A DNA stretch of 64,000 nt. Origin: Pseudomonas deceptionensis. GTDB taxonomy: Bacteria; Pseudomonadota; Gammaproteobacteria; Pseudomonadales; Pseudomonadaceae. Position 1 is the first letter of the stretch. Each line of letters starts with the position of its first letter. Location: positions 2,563,501-2,627,500 of the forward strand of contig NZ_FNUD01000002.1 in assembly GCF_900106095.1 (NCBI RefSeq), read 5' to 3'. Below, piece by piece: positions 30,325 through 42,730 of the stretch. The notes under the pieces are model-generated. The model had not been told where the DNA came from and made no database searches. It worked only from the letters and a program-made list of their open reading frames with translations. Both the position numbers and the translations under genes were made by a program.

Positions 30325-32784
30325 ATGAAAGATAAACGCCTCCTTGGTACACCGCGCCTGTTGGGTATTGTCTGGCCCTTTATTGCGGGCGTCTTGCTCC
30401 AGGCGTTAATAGGGTGCATCAGCCTCTATATGCTCACTGCGGTCAGGAGTTATGTCGGGGGCGAAAGTTTGTGGTCTAAAGGCCAGAAAGACGCCATCTA
30501 CTTCCTCTACTTGTATTCTGATACTCATGATCCGGTGTTTTTCGAGAAGTATCAAAAGGCCATCAAAGTTCCTCAGGGCGGTCACACGCTACGGCTTGCG
30601 ATGAACCAGTCCCCTCCAGACCAGATAGCCGCTCGCGAAGGCATTCTGCAGGGCGGCAACAGCCCGGAAGATGTGTCCAGCATCATTTGGTTCTATCGCT
30701 ACTTCAGTCATTTCAGCTATATGGCCACGGCCATTGAGAAGTGGTCGATCGGTGATACCTACCTGGTGCAACTCGATGATCTGGCGCAGGAGATGCACAA
30801 GGCGATACTTGCCGGCCAAGGCAGTGCCGCTGACGCCAGGCGCTGGGAGGACACTATCTATGCCATCAATGAAGGCATTGCGCCGGCGGCCAAAGCCTTC
30901 AGTGATGCCCTGGGCGAGGGCTCGCGCTTTATCTGGCAATTGCTGGTCGTCATCAACCTGACCACGGCGCTGGGGCTGATCCTTCTGGTGCTCAAGCGTA
31001 CGCACAAAGTTCTGGCGCAGAGTCGTGCATTTGCCGAGGCTTTGCAGCTGGAAAAAGAACGGGCGCAAATCACGCTTGAGTCCATTGGTGACGGGGTCAT
31101 CACCACCGACGACCGCGGTGCTATTGCCTACATGAACCCTGCGGCCGAAAAACTGACCCAATGGAAGTACGAACAGGCACAAGGCGTAGGCCTTGAGGCG
31201 CTCTTCAAGTTGCTCGACGAGAATGACCAGGATTCCGGTTTCAAACTGATTGACCATATTCTCAGCGGCCAGTTGGGTAACAGTCACGCGCACTCCAGGC
31301 AGATTCAGCGCATGGATGGCAGCGCGGTCGCGGTAACGCTGGTGGGTGCGCCGATTCTTCATGGGGGCCAGGTGAGCGGGGCGGTGCTGGTGCTGCATGA
31401 CATGACCCAGGAGCGCCAGTACATTGCCAACCTGTCATGGCAAGCGACCCACGATGCGCTCACCGGGCTGGCCAATCGACGAGAATTTGAATACCGCCTG
31501 GAGCTGGTGCTGAAAAATCTGCACCGCCAGCAGGGCCGGCACGCATTGATGTTTCTCGATCTGGATCAGTTCAAGCTGGTTAATGACACGTGCGGGCACG
31601 CGGCCGGTGATGAGCTGCTGCGCCATATTTGTGCGCTGCTGCGAACCGGGTTGCGCGAAGGCGATACGCTCGCCCGGCTTGGGGGAGACGAGTTTGGAAT
31701 CCTCCTGGAAAACTGCCCGGTCGATATGGCAGAGAAAATTGCGGGAGGCCTGCGCCAGGCCGTGCAAAGCCTGCACTTCGCCTGGAAGGGGCGACCGTTC
31801 ATGAGCACCATCAGTATTGGCCTGGTGCATATCCATCAAGCCCCGGTCACCCTGGAAGCGTTAATGCGCGCAGCGGACATGGCCTGCTACATGGCCAAGG
31901 AAAAAGGGCGCAATCGGGTGCAGGTCTACCATGTGGATGACACTGAATTGTCATTGCGCTTTGGTGAAATGGCTTGGGTGCAGCGTTTACATGTCGCACT
32001 GGAAGAGAATCGCTTTTGCCTGTACTCGCAAGAAATTACCCCGCTGGGGAATGCGCAGGAGAACGGCGGGCACATCGAGATCCTGTTGCGGCTGCACGAT
32101 GAGTCCGGGGGCATGGTCATGCCTGACAGCTTTATTCCGGCGGCCGAACGTTATGGATTGATGAGTTCGATAGACCGCTGGGTGGTCGAAAACGTGTTCA
32201 GGATCATTTCTGAATGTACGGCCCAGGCCGGGAAGCAACCTATGGCCATGTGTGCCATCAACTTGTCGGGCTCGACCATTGGCGATGAAGATTTCCTGGA
32301 ATTCCTGCATGAGCAATTTGAGTGTTTTGGCGTTTCGCCCAATCTGATCTGTTTTGAAATTACTGAAACAAGCGCGATTGCCAACTTGGGCAGTGCCATT
32401 CGGTTTATCAATGATCTAAAGGCCCTGGGTTGTCACTTCTCACTGGACGACTTCTGTGCAGGGATGTCGTCGTTTGCATACTTGAAACATCTTCCCGTCG
32501 ACTTTCTAAAAATCGACGGCAGCTTCGTCAAAGACATGCTGGACGATCCTATCAACCGGGCCATGGTTGAAGTCATCAATCATATTGGTCATGTGATGGG
32601 CAAACGCACGATTGCGGAATTTGTTGAAAGTGTACAAATAGAACAGGCGCTGATCGAAATCGGAGTGGATTATGCGCAGGGTTATATTATTCAACGCCCG
32701 CAGTTATTTACTTTTGACAGTTTGTTACAACGTCCCAAGCGTTCGAGGCCTTTGACTTTGAAGTCGCCGGGCGCTTTGCGCTGA
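30325..32784 (+). CDS. Membrane GGDEF/EAL c-di-GMP signalling protein
   Basis: 819 aa. Two membrane helices (about 12-35 and 205-225) bracket a ~170-residue periplasmic sensor. A PAS domain (about 245-365) comes next. The GGDEF domain has an intact RLGGDEFG motif near residue 452. The EAL domain has EIL in place of EAL, NLSG, ETSA, DDFC (not DDFG) and KIDG. The diguanylate cyclase is probably active; the phosphodiesterase retains its acidic residues and may also be. Start 30325 has AGGGA 6 bases upstream; two further in-frame starts (30274 GTG, 30307 ATG) lack this. Confidence 0.92.
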   Translation: MKDKRLLGTPRLLGIVWPFIAGVLLQALIGCISLYMLTAVRSYVGGESLWSKGQKDAIYFLYLYSDTHDPVFFEKYQKAIKVPQGGHTLRLAMNQSPPDQIAAREGILQGGNSPEDVSSIIWFYRYFSHFSYMATAIEKWSIGDTYLVQLDDLAQEMHKAILAGQGSAADARRWEDTIYAINEGIAPAAKAFSDALGEGSRFIWQLLVVINLTTALGLILLVLKRTHKVLAQSRAFAEALQLEKERAQITLESIGDGVITTDDRGAIAYMNPAAEKLTQWKYEQAQGVGLEALFKLLDENDQDSGFKLIDHILSGQLGNSHAHSRQIQRMDGSAVAVTLVGAPILHGGQVSGAVLVLHDMTQERQYIANLSWQATHDALTGLANRREFEYRLELVLKNLHRQQGRHALMFLDLDQFKLVNDTCGHAAGDELLRHICALLRTGLREGDTLARLGGDEFGILLENCPVDMAEKIAGGLRQAVQSLHFAWKGRPFMSTISIGLVHIHQAPVTLEALMRAADMACYMAKEKGRNRVQVYHVDDTELSLRFGEMAWVQRLHVALEENRFCLYSQEITPLGNAQENGGHIEILLRLHDESGGMVMPDSFIPAAERYGLMSSIDRWVVENVFRIISECTAQAGKQPMAMCAINLSGSTIGDEDFLEFLHEQFECFGVSPNLICFEITETSAIANLGSAIRFINDLKALGCHFSLDDFCAGMSSFAYLKHLPVDFLKIDGSFVKDMLDDPINRAMVEVINHIGHVMGKRTIAEFVESVQIEQALIEIGVDYAQGYIIQRPQLFTFDSLLQRPKRSRPLTLKSPGALR

Positions 32785-32829
32785 TCTGATGTACATTTTC
32801 GGATTCACCTCTCAAAAAGGAATTGGATT

Positions 32830-33615
32830 GTGAGCGACGCATTTGACCGAACCGGGCCTCTGATGGAAGAGGAAAGTTACCCTCAGTGGGCCCAGCAGTT
32901 GATTCGGGACTGTAGCAAGAGCAAGCGCCGGGTTGTCGGGCACGAAATCTACAAACGCATGCGCGATAACACCCTAAGTTCCAGGGCCATGCGTACCTAC
33001 CTCGTCGGCGGTTGGCCAGTAGTCGAGCAGTTTTCGCTGTACATGGGGCGCAACCTGGGGAAAACCCGCTATGGGCATCACCCGGGCGAGGACATGGCGC
33101 GCCGCTGGTTGATTCGCAATATTCGGGTCGAGCTCAACCATGCAGATTACTGGGTGAACTGGGCTCGGGCCCACGGTGTGAGCCTTGAAGAGCTGAACGC
33201 ACAAGACCTCCCGGCAGAATTCCAGGCGCTGAATGACTGGTGCTGGCACACCTGCGCCACGGACTCACTGGCCGTGTCCATGGCCGCCACTAACTACGCC
33301 ATTGAGGGCGCAGTGGGTGAGTGGGCGATGGCGGTCTGTTCAAAGGACATCTACGAAGAGTCGTTCCCGCCGGAGGGGCGCAAACGTGCGATGAAGTGGC
33401 TGAAGATGCATGCCCAGTATGATGATGAGCATCCTTGGGAAGCGCTGGAGATCGTGTGTACCCTGGCAGGGATGAACCCGAGTCAGGAGCTGATCAGGCA
33501 ACTGCGCAAGGCCATTTGCAAGAGTTACGATTACATGTACCTCTTTTTGCAAAGCTGCCTTCAGCTCGACAATGCACCGGTTGAGCGTGAGCGTCTGGAA
33601 CGGGTTGTGAGCTGA
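32830..33615 (+). CDS. TenA-like / heme-oxygenase-fold protein
   Basis: 261 aa soluble helical protein of the TenA/PqqC superfamily, annotated in Pseudomonas as a TenA-family transcriptional regulator or iron-containing redox enzyme. Visible hallmarks are VELNHADYW near residue 100 and HAQYDDEHPWEALE near residue 197, whose His/Asp/Glu pattern could bind metal. TenA itself hydrolyses aminopyrimidines in thiamine salvage, but residue context here does not prove that role. It uses a GTG start with AAGGAA upstream and lies 45 bases after the GGDEF/EAL gene. No confident function. Confidence 0.75.
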   Translation: MSDAFDRTGPLMEEESYPQWAQQLIRDCSKSKRRVVGHEIYKRMRDNTLSSRAMRTYLVGGWPVVEQFSLYMGRNLGKTRYGHHPGEDMARRWLIRNIRVELNHADYWVNWARAHGVSLEELNAQDLPAEFQALNDWCWHTCATDSLAVSMAATNYAIEGAVGEWAMAVCSKDIYEESFPPEGRKRAMKWLKMHAQYDDEHPWEALEIVCTLAGMNPSQELIRQLRKAICKSYDYMYLFLQSCLQLDNAPVERERLERVVS

Positions 33616-33632
33616 TCGCCCGGTCAGGGTAT

Positions 33633-33675
33633 AAAAAAACCGCAGCCTGCGTTCTCGAGCAGGCTGCGGTTTTTG
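33633..33675. terminator. Bidirectional terminator between convergent genes
   Basis: AAAAACCGCAGCCTGC pairs with GCAGGCTGCGGTTTTT across an 8-base loop, with A- and T-runs on both sides. It can end both the TenA-like gene (plus) and the SDR operon (minus). Confidence 0.92.
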
Positions 33676-33687
33676 TTTGTCGCCTTG

Positions 33688-34428
33688 TTATTGCGCGTCG
33701 AAAGCCTGGCCGTTGATCCCGGTGCTGTCGGGGCCCATCAGGTACAGGTAAACCGGCATGATCGCCTGCGGCTCTGGATTGTTCTCAGGGTTTTCGCCTG
33801 GATATGCCAGTGCTCGCATGCTGGTGCGGGTTGCGCCGGGGTTGATGCTGTTGGAGCGTACCGGGGCGACGGCGTCGACTTCGTCGGCCAGGGTTTGCAT
33901 CAGGCCTTCGGTGGCAAACTTCGATACGCCATAAGCGCCCCAGTAGGCGCGGCCTTTGCGACCGACGCTGCTGGAGGTGAAGATCACCGAGGCGTCCTGC
34001 GACAGCTTGAGCAGCGGCAGCAAGGTGCTGGTGAGCATGAACGTAGCATTGACGTTGATCTGCATCACGCGCATGAAGTTCTCGCCTGACAGCTGCTCCA
34101 AGGGCGTGCGCGGGCCAATGATCGAGGCGTTGTGCAGCACCCCGTCAAGGTGGCCGAATTCGGTTTCGATCATGGCGGCCAGCTCATCGTATTGATGGGG
34201 CTGGGCGGTTTCGAGATTGAACGGGATGACGACAGGTTGCGGGTGGCCGGCGGCCTCGATTTCATCGTAAACCTGGCTCAGGTTGGCCTCGGTCTTGCCC
34301 AGCAGCAATACGGTTGCACCGTGTGCGGCGTAGGTCTTGGCAGCTGCGGCGCCAATGCCGCGGCCAGCACCTGTGACCAGAATCACCCGGCCCTGCAACA
34401 GGTCGGGGCGGGCGGAATAATCAAACAT
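33688..34428 (-). CDS. YciK-type short-chain dehydrogenase/reductase
   Basis: 246 aa NAD(P)-dependent SDR. The cofactor site TGAGRGIG lies near residue 20, HNAS near 97, and the catalytic SSSVGRKG...YGVSK (Ser-Tyr-Lys) near 147-165. It corresponds to the conserved YciK group, whose substrate is not established. Start 34428 has TTGAGG upstream; the frame is open five codons more. It lies 42 bases after mupP and belongs with ubiG and mupP in a conserved Pseudomonas operon. Confidence 0.9.
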   Translation of the reverse strand: MFDYSARPDLLQGRVILVTGAGRGIGAAAAKTYAAHGATVLLLGKTEANLSQVYDEIEAAGHPQPVVIPFNLETAQPHQYDELAAMIETEFGHLDGVLHNASIIGPRTPLEQLSGENFMRVMQINVNATFMLTSTLLPLLKLSQDASVIFTSSSVGRKGRAYWGAYGVSKFATEGLMQTLADEVDAVAPVRSNSINPGATRTSMRALAYPGENPENNPEPQAIMPVYLYLMGPDSTGINGQAFDAQ

Positions 34429-34470
34429 AAAAAACCTCAACAAAAATCGAAGATCGTTGGCTGGCGTTTG

Positions 34471-35142
34471 TCAGCAGCTGCACATCGCGTTATCGAGCAC
34501 TTTGCGCAACTCGCCCGGGTGATCAACCACCACATCGGCGCCCCAGTGGTCTGGGTTGTCGTCCGGGTGGATGTAGCCAAAGCGCACGGCTGCGGTTTTG
34601 GTCCCGGCGTCTCGCCCGGACTCGATATCGCGCAGGTCATCGCCCACAAACAGGACACTGGCCGGGTCAAGGTCCAGCATTTTGCAGGCCAGGATCAAGG
34701 GTTCTGGATCGGGCTTGCTGTTTGTCACGTGGTCCGGGCAGATCAGCAGGGCCGAGCGTTCGGCCAGGCCCAGGCGCTCCATGATCGGTTGCGCAAAACG
34801 TACAGGCTTGTTGGTGACGACACCCCACACCAGGTGTGCTTTCTCGATATCGGCCAGCAACTCTTCCATGCCATCAAACAGCTTGGTGTGTACGGCGCAA
34901 TCGCGCTGGTAGCGCTCGAGAAACTCCTGGCGCAGCTCTTCGAAGCCAGGTGAGTCCGGGTCCATGCTGAAGGTCGCCGCCACCATGGCGCGTGCACCGC
35001 CGGAAATTTCATCGCGGATCAATTTGTCTGCAATTGCGGGCAAGCCGCGCTCGGCACGCATGGCCTGACAGATCGCGATAAAGTCCGGCGCGGTGTCGAG
35101 CAGGGTGCCGTCCATGTCAAAAAGAACTGCTCTCAAACGCAT
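34471..35142 (-). CDS. mupP: N-acetylmuramic acid 6-phosphate phosphatase MupP
   Basis: 223 aa HAD-family phosphatase with [13 protein letters not shown] near residue 8, VTNKP near 110 and [14 protein letters not shown] near 167. In Pseudomonas the gene in this position, immediately after ubiG, is MupP of the cell-wall recycling pathway that feeds UDP-MurNAc and bypasses fosfomycin-sensitive MurA; before that it was annotated as a Gph-like phosphoglycolate phosphatase. GAGGAG, inside the end of ubiG, lies 9 bases before the ATG. The context argues for MupP over Gph. Confidence 0.88.
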   Translation of the reverse strand: MRLRAVLFDMDGTLLDTAPDFIAICQAMRAERGLPAIADKLIRDEISGGARAMVAATFSMDPDSPGFEELRQEFLERYQRDCAVHTKLFDGMEELLADIEKAHLVWGVVTNKPVRFAQPIMERLGLAERSALLICPDHVTNSKPDPEPLILACKMLDLDPASVLFVGDDLRDIESGRDAGTKTAAVRFGYIHPDDNPDHWGADVVVDHPGELRKVLDNAMCSC

Positions 35143-35145
35143 GTA

Positions 35146-35844
35146 TTACTCCTCGCGAAGGGTCTGGATCATGTAGTTGACGTCAACATCGGCGGCCAGC
35201 TTGTAATGCTTGGTCAGCGGGTTGTAGGTCAGGCCGATGATGTCTTTGACGCTCAGGCCGGCTTGACGGCTCCAGGCACCCAGTTCCGAAGGTCGGATGA
35301 ATTTTTTGAAGTCATGGGTCCCGCGGGGGATCAGCTTCATGATGTATTCGGCGCCGATGATCGCGAACAGATAGGATTTCGGGTTGCGGTTGATGGTCGA
35401 GAAGAACACCTGACCGCCGGGTTTGACCATGCGGTAGCAGGCGCGGATCACTGAGGCCGGGTCAGGTACGTGCTCCAGCATTTCAAGGCAGGTGACCACG
35501 TCGAACTGCTCAGGCATTTCGACGGCCAGTTCTTCGGCAGTGATCTGGCGGTATTCAACACTTACGCCGGACTCAAGCTGATGCAGTTGCGCAACGGCCA
35601 GCGGGGCTTCGCCCATATCGATACCCATCACGGTTGCGCCGCGCTGAGCCATGGATTCGCTGAGAATTCCGCCGCCGCAACCGACGTCGAGGACCTTTTT
35701 GCCGGCCAGTTGCACGCGCTCGTCAATCCAGTTGACGCGTAGCGGGTTGATGTCGTGCAGCGGCTTGAACTCGCTTTCACGGTCCCACCAGCGATGGGCA
35801 AGCGCTTCGAATTTGGCGATCTCGGCGTGGTCAACGTTGCTCAT
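35146..35844 (-). CDS. ubiG: Ubiquinone biosynthesis O-methyltransferase UbiG
   Basis: 232 aa SAM-dependent methyltransferase that carries out both O-methylations in ubiquinone synthesis. SAM-binding [13 protein letters not shown] lies near residue 52 and the conserved [10 protein letters not shown]...[12 protein letters not shown]-terminal signature is present. Start 35844 has AGAGGA upstream; the frame is open 21 codons more. It overlaps closely with mupP (3-base gap). Confidence 0.95.
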   Translation of the reverse strand: MSNVDHAEIAKFEALAHRWWDRESEFKPLHDINPLRVNWIDERVQLAGKKVLDVGCGGGILSESMAQRGATVMGIDMGEAPLAVAQLHQLESGVSVEYRQITAEELAVEMPEQFDVVTCLEMLEHVPDPASVIRACYRMVKPGGQVFFSTINRNPKSYLFAIIGAEYIMKLIPRGTHDFKKFIRPSELGAWSRQAGLSVKDIIGLTYNPLTKHYKLAADVDVNYMIQTLREE

Positions 35845-35907
35845 GGGTAAATCCTCTAAAGCTGAAAAATCTGGTAATGCTCCGGGCGCGGGCCCGAAGG
35901 TGTTCAA

Positions 35908-37239
35908 TCAATGAGTATGGCCGCTTATGCGCTCGCCCCAGGCTTTGGCTGTTGCGCTGAGCTGTTGCTCGTCCTGTCGGGTCAGGCGTCGGTCATCGAG
36001 CAGTTGCTTGCCCGCTACCCACACATGTTTCACGCAATCGCGGCCTGTGGCGTAGATCAGTTGTGAAACAGGGTCGTAGACCGGTTGCTGGGCCAGCCCG
36101 CTGAGGTCAAAGGCGACCAGGTCAGCAGCCTTGCCGACCTCGATGGAGCCGATGTCACTTTCAAGGCCCAGGGCGCGAGCGCCATTGAGTGTGGCCATGC
36201 GCAGTGCCCGATGGGCGTCCAGCGCAGTGGCCGAGCCTGCGACGGCTTTGGCCAGCAAGGCGGCAGTTCGGGTTTCGCCGAGCAGGTCGAGGTCATTGTT
36301 GCTGGCGGCACCGTCGGTACCGACAGCCACATTGACGCCAGCTTGCCACAGTCGCTCCACCGGGCAGAAACCGCTGGCCAGTTTGAGGTTGGACTCCGGG
36401 CAATGAATCACGCTGGAGTTGCTTTCTACCAGCATTGCCAGGTCGTCATCGCTGATCTGGGTCATGTGTACGGCCTGGAAGCGCGGGCCCAGCAGGCCCA
36501 GGCGGGCGAGGCGGGCTACGGGGCGCTCGCCGTTCTGCTCGACGGCCTGCTGAACTTCGAAGGCCGTTTCGTGCACGTGCATATGAATGGAGGCGTCCAG
36601 TTCATCGGCGACCACACGGATTTTTTCAAGGTTCTCGTCGCCTACGGTGTAGGGCGCGTGGGGCCCGAAGGCGATCTTGATTCGTGGGTGGTACTTTAAG
36701 TCGGCAAACAGTTCGACGGCCTGGCGCAGGGATTCATCCGCGCTGGCGGCGCCTGGAATCGGGAAGTCGAGGATCGGAATGGCGATCTGCGCACGAATGC
36801 CGCTGTTGTGAACGCACTCGCTGGCAACCTTCGGGAAAAAATACATGTCACTGAAGCACGTGATGCCGCCCTTGAGTTGCTCGGCAATGGCCAGGTGGGT
36901 GCCGTCGCGTACGAACGCTTCATCCACCCATTTGGCCTCGGCCGGCCAGATGTGTTGCTCCAGCCAGGTCATCAATGGGAGGTCATCGGCCATGCCGCGG
37001 AATAGGGTCATCGCAGCGTGGCCATGGGCATTGATCAGTCCTGGACTGAGCAGCATGTCAGGCAGTTCGCGGGTTTCAAGGGTGGTGAGGGCCAGGGCTT
37101 CATGGCGTGGGCCAATGAAAACGATACGTCCGTCCCGGATGCCGACGCCGTGTTCCTTGAGTACCACTCCGGCAGGTTCGACAGGCACCAGCCAGGTTGG
37201 CAACAGTAATAGGTCGAGGGGCGCGGTAGGGGTCGGCAT
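35908..37239 (-). CDS. mtaD: 5'-methylthioadenosine/S-adenosylhomocysteine deaminase (TRZ/ATZ hydrolase)
   Basis: 443 aa amidohydrolase. The metal-binding AHGHAAMT is near residue 72 and later ligands appear in GPHAPYTV and [14 protein letters not shown] closes the site. The P. aeruginosa orthologue in this position was shown to deaminate methylthioadenosine to methylthioinosine. Its neighbour mtnA, divergent from it, acts later in the same methionine salvage route, which supports the assignment. The start at 37239 has only a weak GGAAG upstream. Confidence 0.88.
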   Translation of the reverse strand: MPTPTAPLDLLLLPTWLVPVEPAGVVLKEHGVGIRDGRIVFIGPRHEALALTTLETRELPDMLLSPGLINAHGHAAMTLFRGMADDLPLMTWLEQHIWPAEAKWVDEAFVRDGTHLAIAEQLKGGITCFSDMYFFPKVASECVHNSGIRAQIAIPILDFPIPGAASADESLRQAVELFADLKYHPRIKIAFGPHAPYTVGDENLEKIRVVADELDASIHMHVHETAFEVQQAVEQNGERPVARLARLGLLGPRFQAVHMTQISDDDLAMLVESNSSVIHCPESNLKLASGFCPVERLWQAGVNVAVGTDGAASNNDLDLLGETRTAALLAKAVAGSATALDAHRALRMATLNGARALGLESDIGSIEVGKAADLVAFDLSGLAQQPVYDPVSQLIYATGRDCVKHVWVAGKQLLDDRRLTRQDEQQLSATAKAWGERISGHTH

Positions 37240-37346
37240 CGAGAACGGCTTCCAGTGCGTTATAAAAGGAGGCGAAGTATACCCGAGCGTCTTGAGGGTG
37301 GGCTCGCTATAATCGGCAGCTTTGTTACTGGGTGATAGGGATAGGC

Positions 37347-38423
37347 ATGCGCGATCGACTGTTGGCTGCGGAAAAGGTTAAGGCCATCGATTGGCGGGAT
37401 GATGCCCTGTATCTGCTGGATCAGCGCAGCTTGCCCTTTGAAGAGAACTGGCTGGCGTACACCGGTGTTGAAGGTGTTGCGCAGGCGATTCGTGACATGG
37501 TCGTGCGTGGCGCCCCGGCTATCGGTATCGCGGCGGCCTATGGTGTGGTGCTGGCTGCGCGCACGCGCAAGGCTGAGGGTGGCGACTGGATAGCGGCACT
37601 GGAGGCGGACTTCACGCTGTTGGCGGACTCGCGCCCCACGGCCGTGAATCTGTTTTGGGCATTGAATCGCATGCGCGACAGGTTGGCCCGTGCCAAAAGT
37701 CGTATCAATGTGCTGCAGGTGCTTGAAGACGAGGCTGTGGCCATTCATGAAAGTGATCGTGAAGCCAATCTGACGATGGCGCAGCTGGGTGTCGATGTGA
37801 TTCGTCGCCATCAGGGCAATGCGCAGGCCGTACTGACCCATTGCAATACCGGTGCTCTCGCTACCGGTGGCTTTGGTACGGCGCTGGGGGTGATTCGGGC
37901 GGCCTGGCTGGAAGGTATGATCGAGCAGGTTTACGCGGATGAAACCCGGCCCTGGTTGCAGGGCTCGCGGCTGACCGCGTGGGAGCTGGCCAATGAAGGC
38001 ATCCCGGTGGTGCTCAATGTGGACTCGGCTGCGGCGCATATCATGAAAACCAAGGGCGTGACCTGGGTGATCGTGGGGGCGGACCGGATCACGGCCAATG
38101 GCGATGTGGCGAACAAGATCGGGACTTACCAGCTGGCGGTAAATGCCATGCACCACGGCGTGCGCTTTATGGTGGTTGCGCCAAGCTCGACCATCGACAT
38201 GGACCTGGCCACGGGTGATGACATCCCTATTGAAGAGCGCGATGGCCGTGAGCTTCTGGAAGTGGGTGGCAAGCGGGTCGGTGCAGACGTGCAGGCGTTC
38301 AATCCTGTTTTTGATGTGACCCCGGCGGACCTGATTGACGTAATCGTCACTGAGAAAGGCGTTGTCGAGCGTCCGGACGCTGCAAAAATGGCTCAATTGA
38401 TGTGTCGCAAGCGATTGCATTGA
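37347..38423 (+). CDS. mtnA: Methylthioribose-1-phosphate isomerase MtnA
   Basis: 358 aa member of the eIF2B-like family that converts methylthioribose-1-phosphate to methylthioribulose-1-phosphate in methionine salvage. The conserved [14 protein letters not shown] near residue 49, a catalytic Cys in [12 protein letters not shown] near 163, and GADRIT with its Asp near 245 are all visible. Start 37347 has AGGGATAGG in front; the frame begins 5 codons earlier with a GTG lacking a site. Divergent from mtaD, with about 107 bases between. Confidence 0.93.
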   Translation: MRDRLLAAEKVKAIDWRDDALYLLDQRSLPFEENWLAYTGVEGVAQAIRDMVVRGAPAIGIAAAYGVVLAARTRKAEGGDWIAALEADFTLLADSRPTAVNLFWALNRMRDRLARAKSRINVLQVLEDEAVAIHESDREANLTMAQLGVDVIRRHQGNAQAVLTHCNTGALATGGFGTALGVIRAAWLEGMIEQVYADETRPWLQGSRLTAWELANEGIPVVLNVDSAAAHIMKTKGVTWVIVGADRITANGDVANKIGTYQLAVNAMHHGVRFMVVAPSSTIDMDLATGDDIPIEERDGRELLEVGGKRVGADVQAFNPVFDVTPADLIDVIVTEKGVVERPDAAKMAQLMCRKRLH

Positions 38424-38765
38424 GACAGGCCCGAAACCTGTGGTCGCAGCCTTCGGCAGCGGCTACAGAATAGGGCTTTACATCCTTCAAATCGTGTTCA
38501 GAGTCCTCCTGGGCCCGCTCAAGCCGATCACTCGCCCACTTACTATGTTCCATGCGCATCTGGGGGATAGGTGCGTGGCGGCGATTGTGATAACATTCGG
38601 CGGTTTCCAGGGTGGCTCGCAAGGGTTGCCCTTACTGCGCAAATCCGTAGCATAACTCGTTGATTTGTCGTAAGTCGTTGCATGGCACTTGGTCAGCAGC
38701 GACGAGCTTCGTTCGTCCCGAATGGATGTGGCGAAGTTTCACCCGAAAAAGGAATCAGGCTTCTC
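38424..38765. other. mtnA-gyrA intergenic region with REP and short hairpin
   Basis: Contains a REP-like palindrome at 38439-38467, a small AAGGG-TTG-CCCTT hairpin near 38620 and, presumably, the gyrA promoter before the start at 38766. No gene is convincing; I could not assign a firm -35/-10 pair. Confidence 0.45.
38439..38467. repeat. REP-like palindrome downstream of mtnA
   Basis: TGTGGTCGCAGCC-TTC-GGCAGCGGCTACA folds with only wobble pairs and one A-A mismatch. This is the second Pseudomonas intergenic palindrome type (GTAGCCGCTGCCG...CTGCGACCACA on the other strand). Confidence 0.75.
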
Positions 38766-41429
<2,664 letters not shown>

Positions 41430-41439
41430 GCGGACACAC

Positions 41440-41468
41440 AGGGGGCGGATGAGAATTCGCCCCCTTGT
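41440..41468 (+). terminator. Probable gyrA terminator
   Basis: AGGGGGCG / CGCCCCCT stem with a 10-base loop, followed by TGTTG. The stem is strong, but the T-run is poor. Confidence 0.55.
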
Positions 41469-41497
41469 TGTATGTCCAGAATGAAAGTTCGTGACAC

Positions 41498-41586
41498 TGT
41501 GGGAGCGAGCCCGCTCGCGATGGCATCAGCGCGGTATGTCAGATAGACATCACTGCCCGTATCGCGAGCAAGCCCGCTTCTACAAG
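41498..41586. repeat. Inverted REP pair between gyrA and serC
   Basis: TGTGGGAGCGAGCCCGCTCGCGA at 41498 and an inverted, slightly diverged copy (TCGCGAGCAAGCCCGCTTCTACA) ending at 41584. Same family as the pair near infA. Confidence 0.8.
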
Positions 41587-41644
41587 TAACAATGTGTCGA
41601 GTGTTGATTTATTGCGTGACCACCAAATCAGAGTGAGAGTGGAA

Positions 41645-42730
41645 GTGAGCAAACGAGCCTATAACTTCTGCGCAGGTCCTGCTGCGCTACCTGAAGCTGT
41701 CCTGTTGCGTGCCCAGTCCGAGTTGCTCGACTGGCATGGCAAGGGCCTCTCGGTCATGGAAATGAGCCATCGCAGCGATGAGTTTGTGTCCATTGCGACC
41801 AAGGCTGAGCAGGATCTGCGTGACCTGCTGTCTATTCCCTCGAACTACAAAGTCCTGTTTCTGCAAGGCGGCGCAAGCCAGCAATTTGCTCAGATCCCAC
41901 TTAATCTGCTGCCTGAAAATGGCAAGGCGGATTACATCGACACGGGTATCTGGTCGCAGAAGGCTATTGAAGAAGGTTCGCGTTTCGGCCACATCAACGT
42001 GGCAGCAAGCGCCAAGCCTTACGATTACTTCGCGATTCCCGGCCAGAATGAATGGAATCTGTCGAAAGACGCGGCCTATGTTCATTACGCGCCAAACGAA
42101 ACCATCGGTGGTCTGGAGTTCGATTGGGTTCCAGAAACTGGCGATGTGCCGCTAGTGGCGGACATGTCTTCGGACATCCTGTCGCGTCCGATTGATGTTT
42201 CGCGCTTCGGCATGATCTACGCGGGCGCTCAGAAAAACATCGGTCCGAGCGGTATCGTGGTCAACATCATTCGCGAAGACCTGCTGGGGCGTGCGCGGTC
42301 CATCTGCCCGACGATGCTTGACTACAAGGTCGCGGCCGACAACGGCTCGATGTACAACACGCCGCCAACACTGGCCTGGTATCTGTCCGGTCTGGTGTTC
42401 GAGTGGCTCAAGGAGCAGGGTGGTGTTGAAGCCATCGGCAAGCTCAATGAAGTGAAAAAACGTACCCTGTACGACTTCATTGACGCCAGTGGCCTGTACA
42501 GCAACCCGATCAATCTCTCTGATCGTTCGTGGATGAACGTGCCATTCCGTCTGGCTGACGATCGTCTCGACAAGCCATTCCTGGCTGGTGCTGAAGCGCG
42601 TGGGCTGCTGAACCTTAAAGGCCATCGCTCGGTGGGCGGCATGCGTGCTTCGATCTATAACGCTGTGGACATCAATGCGGTAAACGCCCTGGTGGCTTAC
42701 ATGGCAGAGTTCGAAAAGGAACACGGCTAA
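41645..42730 (+). CDS. serC: Phosphoserine aminotransferase
   Basis: 361 aa PLP enzyme making 3-phosphoserine for serine synthesis and also acting in pyridoxal phosphate synthesis. PLP lysine lies in GAQKNIGPSG near residue 198, and the start of the chain SKRAYNFCAGPAALP is typical. The start is taken as GTG at 41645 (VSKRAYNF); a GGA precedes it very closely and the frame is open 17 codons further, so the exact start is uncertain. First gene of the serC-pheA-hisC-tyrA/aroA group; its stop overlaps pheA by one base. Confidence 0.95.
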   Translation: MSKRAYNFCAGPAALPEAVLLRAQSELLDWHGKGLSVMEMSHRSDEFVSIATKAEQDLRDLLSIPSNYKVLFLQGGASQQFAQIPLNLLPENGKADYIDTGIWSQKAIEEGSRFGHINVAASAKPYDYFAIPGQNEWNLSKDAAYVHYAPNETIGGLEFDWVPETGDVPLVADMSSDILSRPIDVSRFGMIYAGAQKNIGPSGIVVNIIREDLLGRARSICPTMLDYKVAADNGSMYNTPPTLAWYLSGLVFEWLKEQGGVEAIGKLNEVKKRTLYDFIDASGLYSNPINLSDRSWMNVPFRLADDRLDKPFLAGAEARGLLNLKGHRSVGGMRASIYNAVDINAVNALVAYMAEFEKEHG

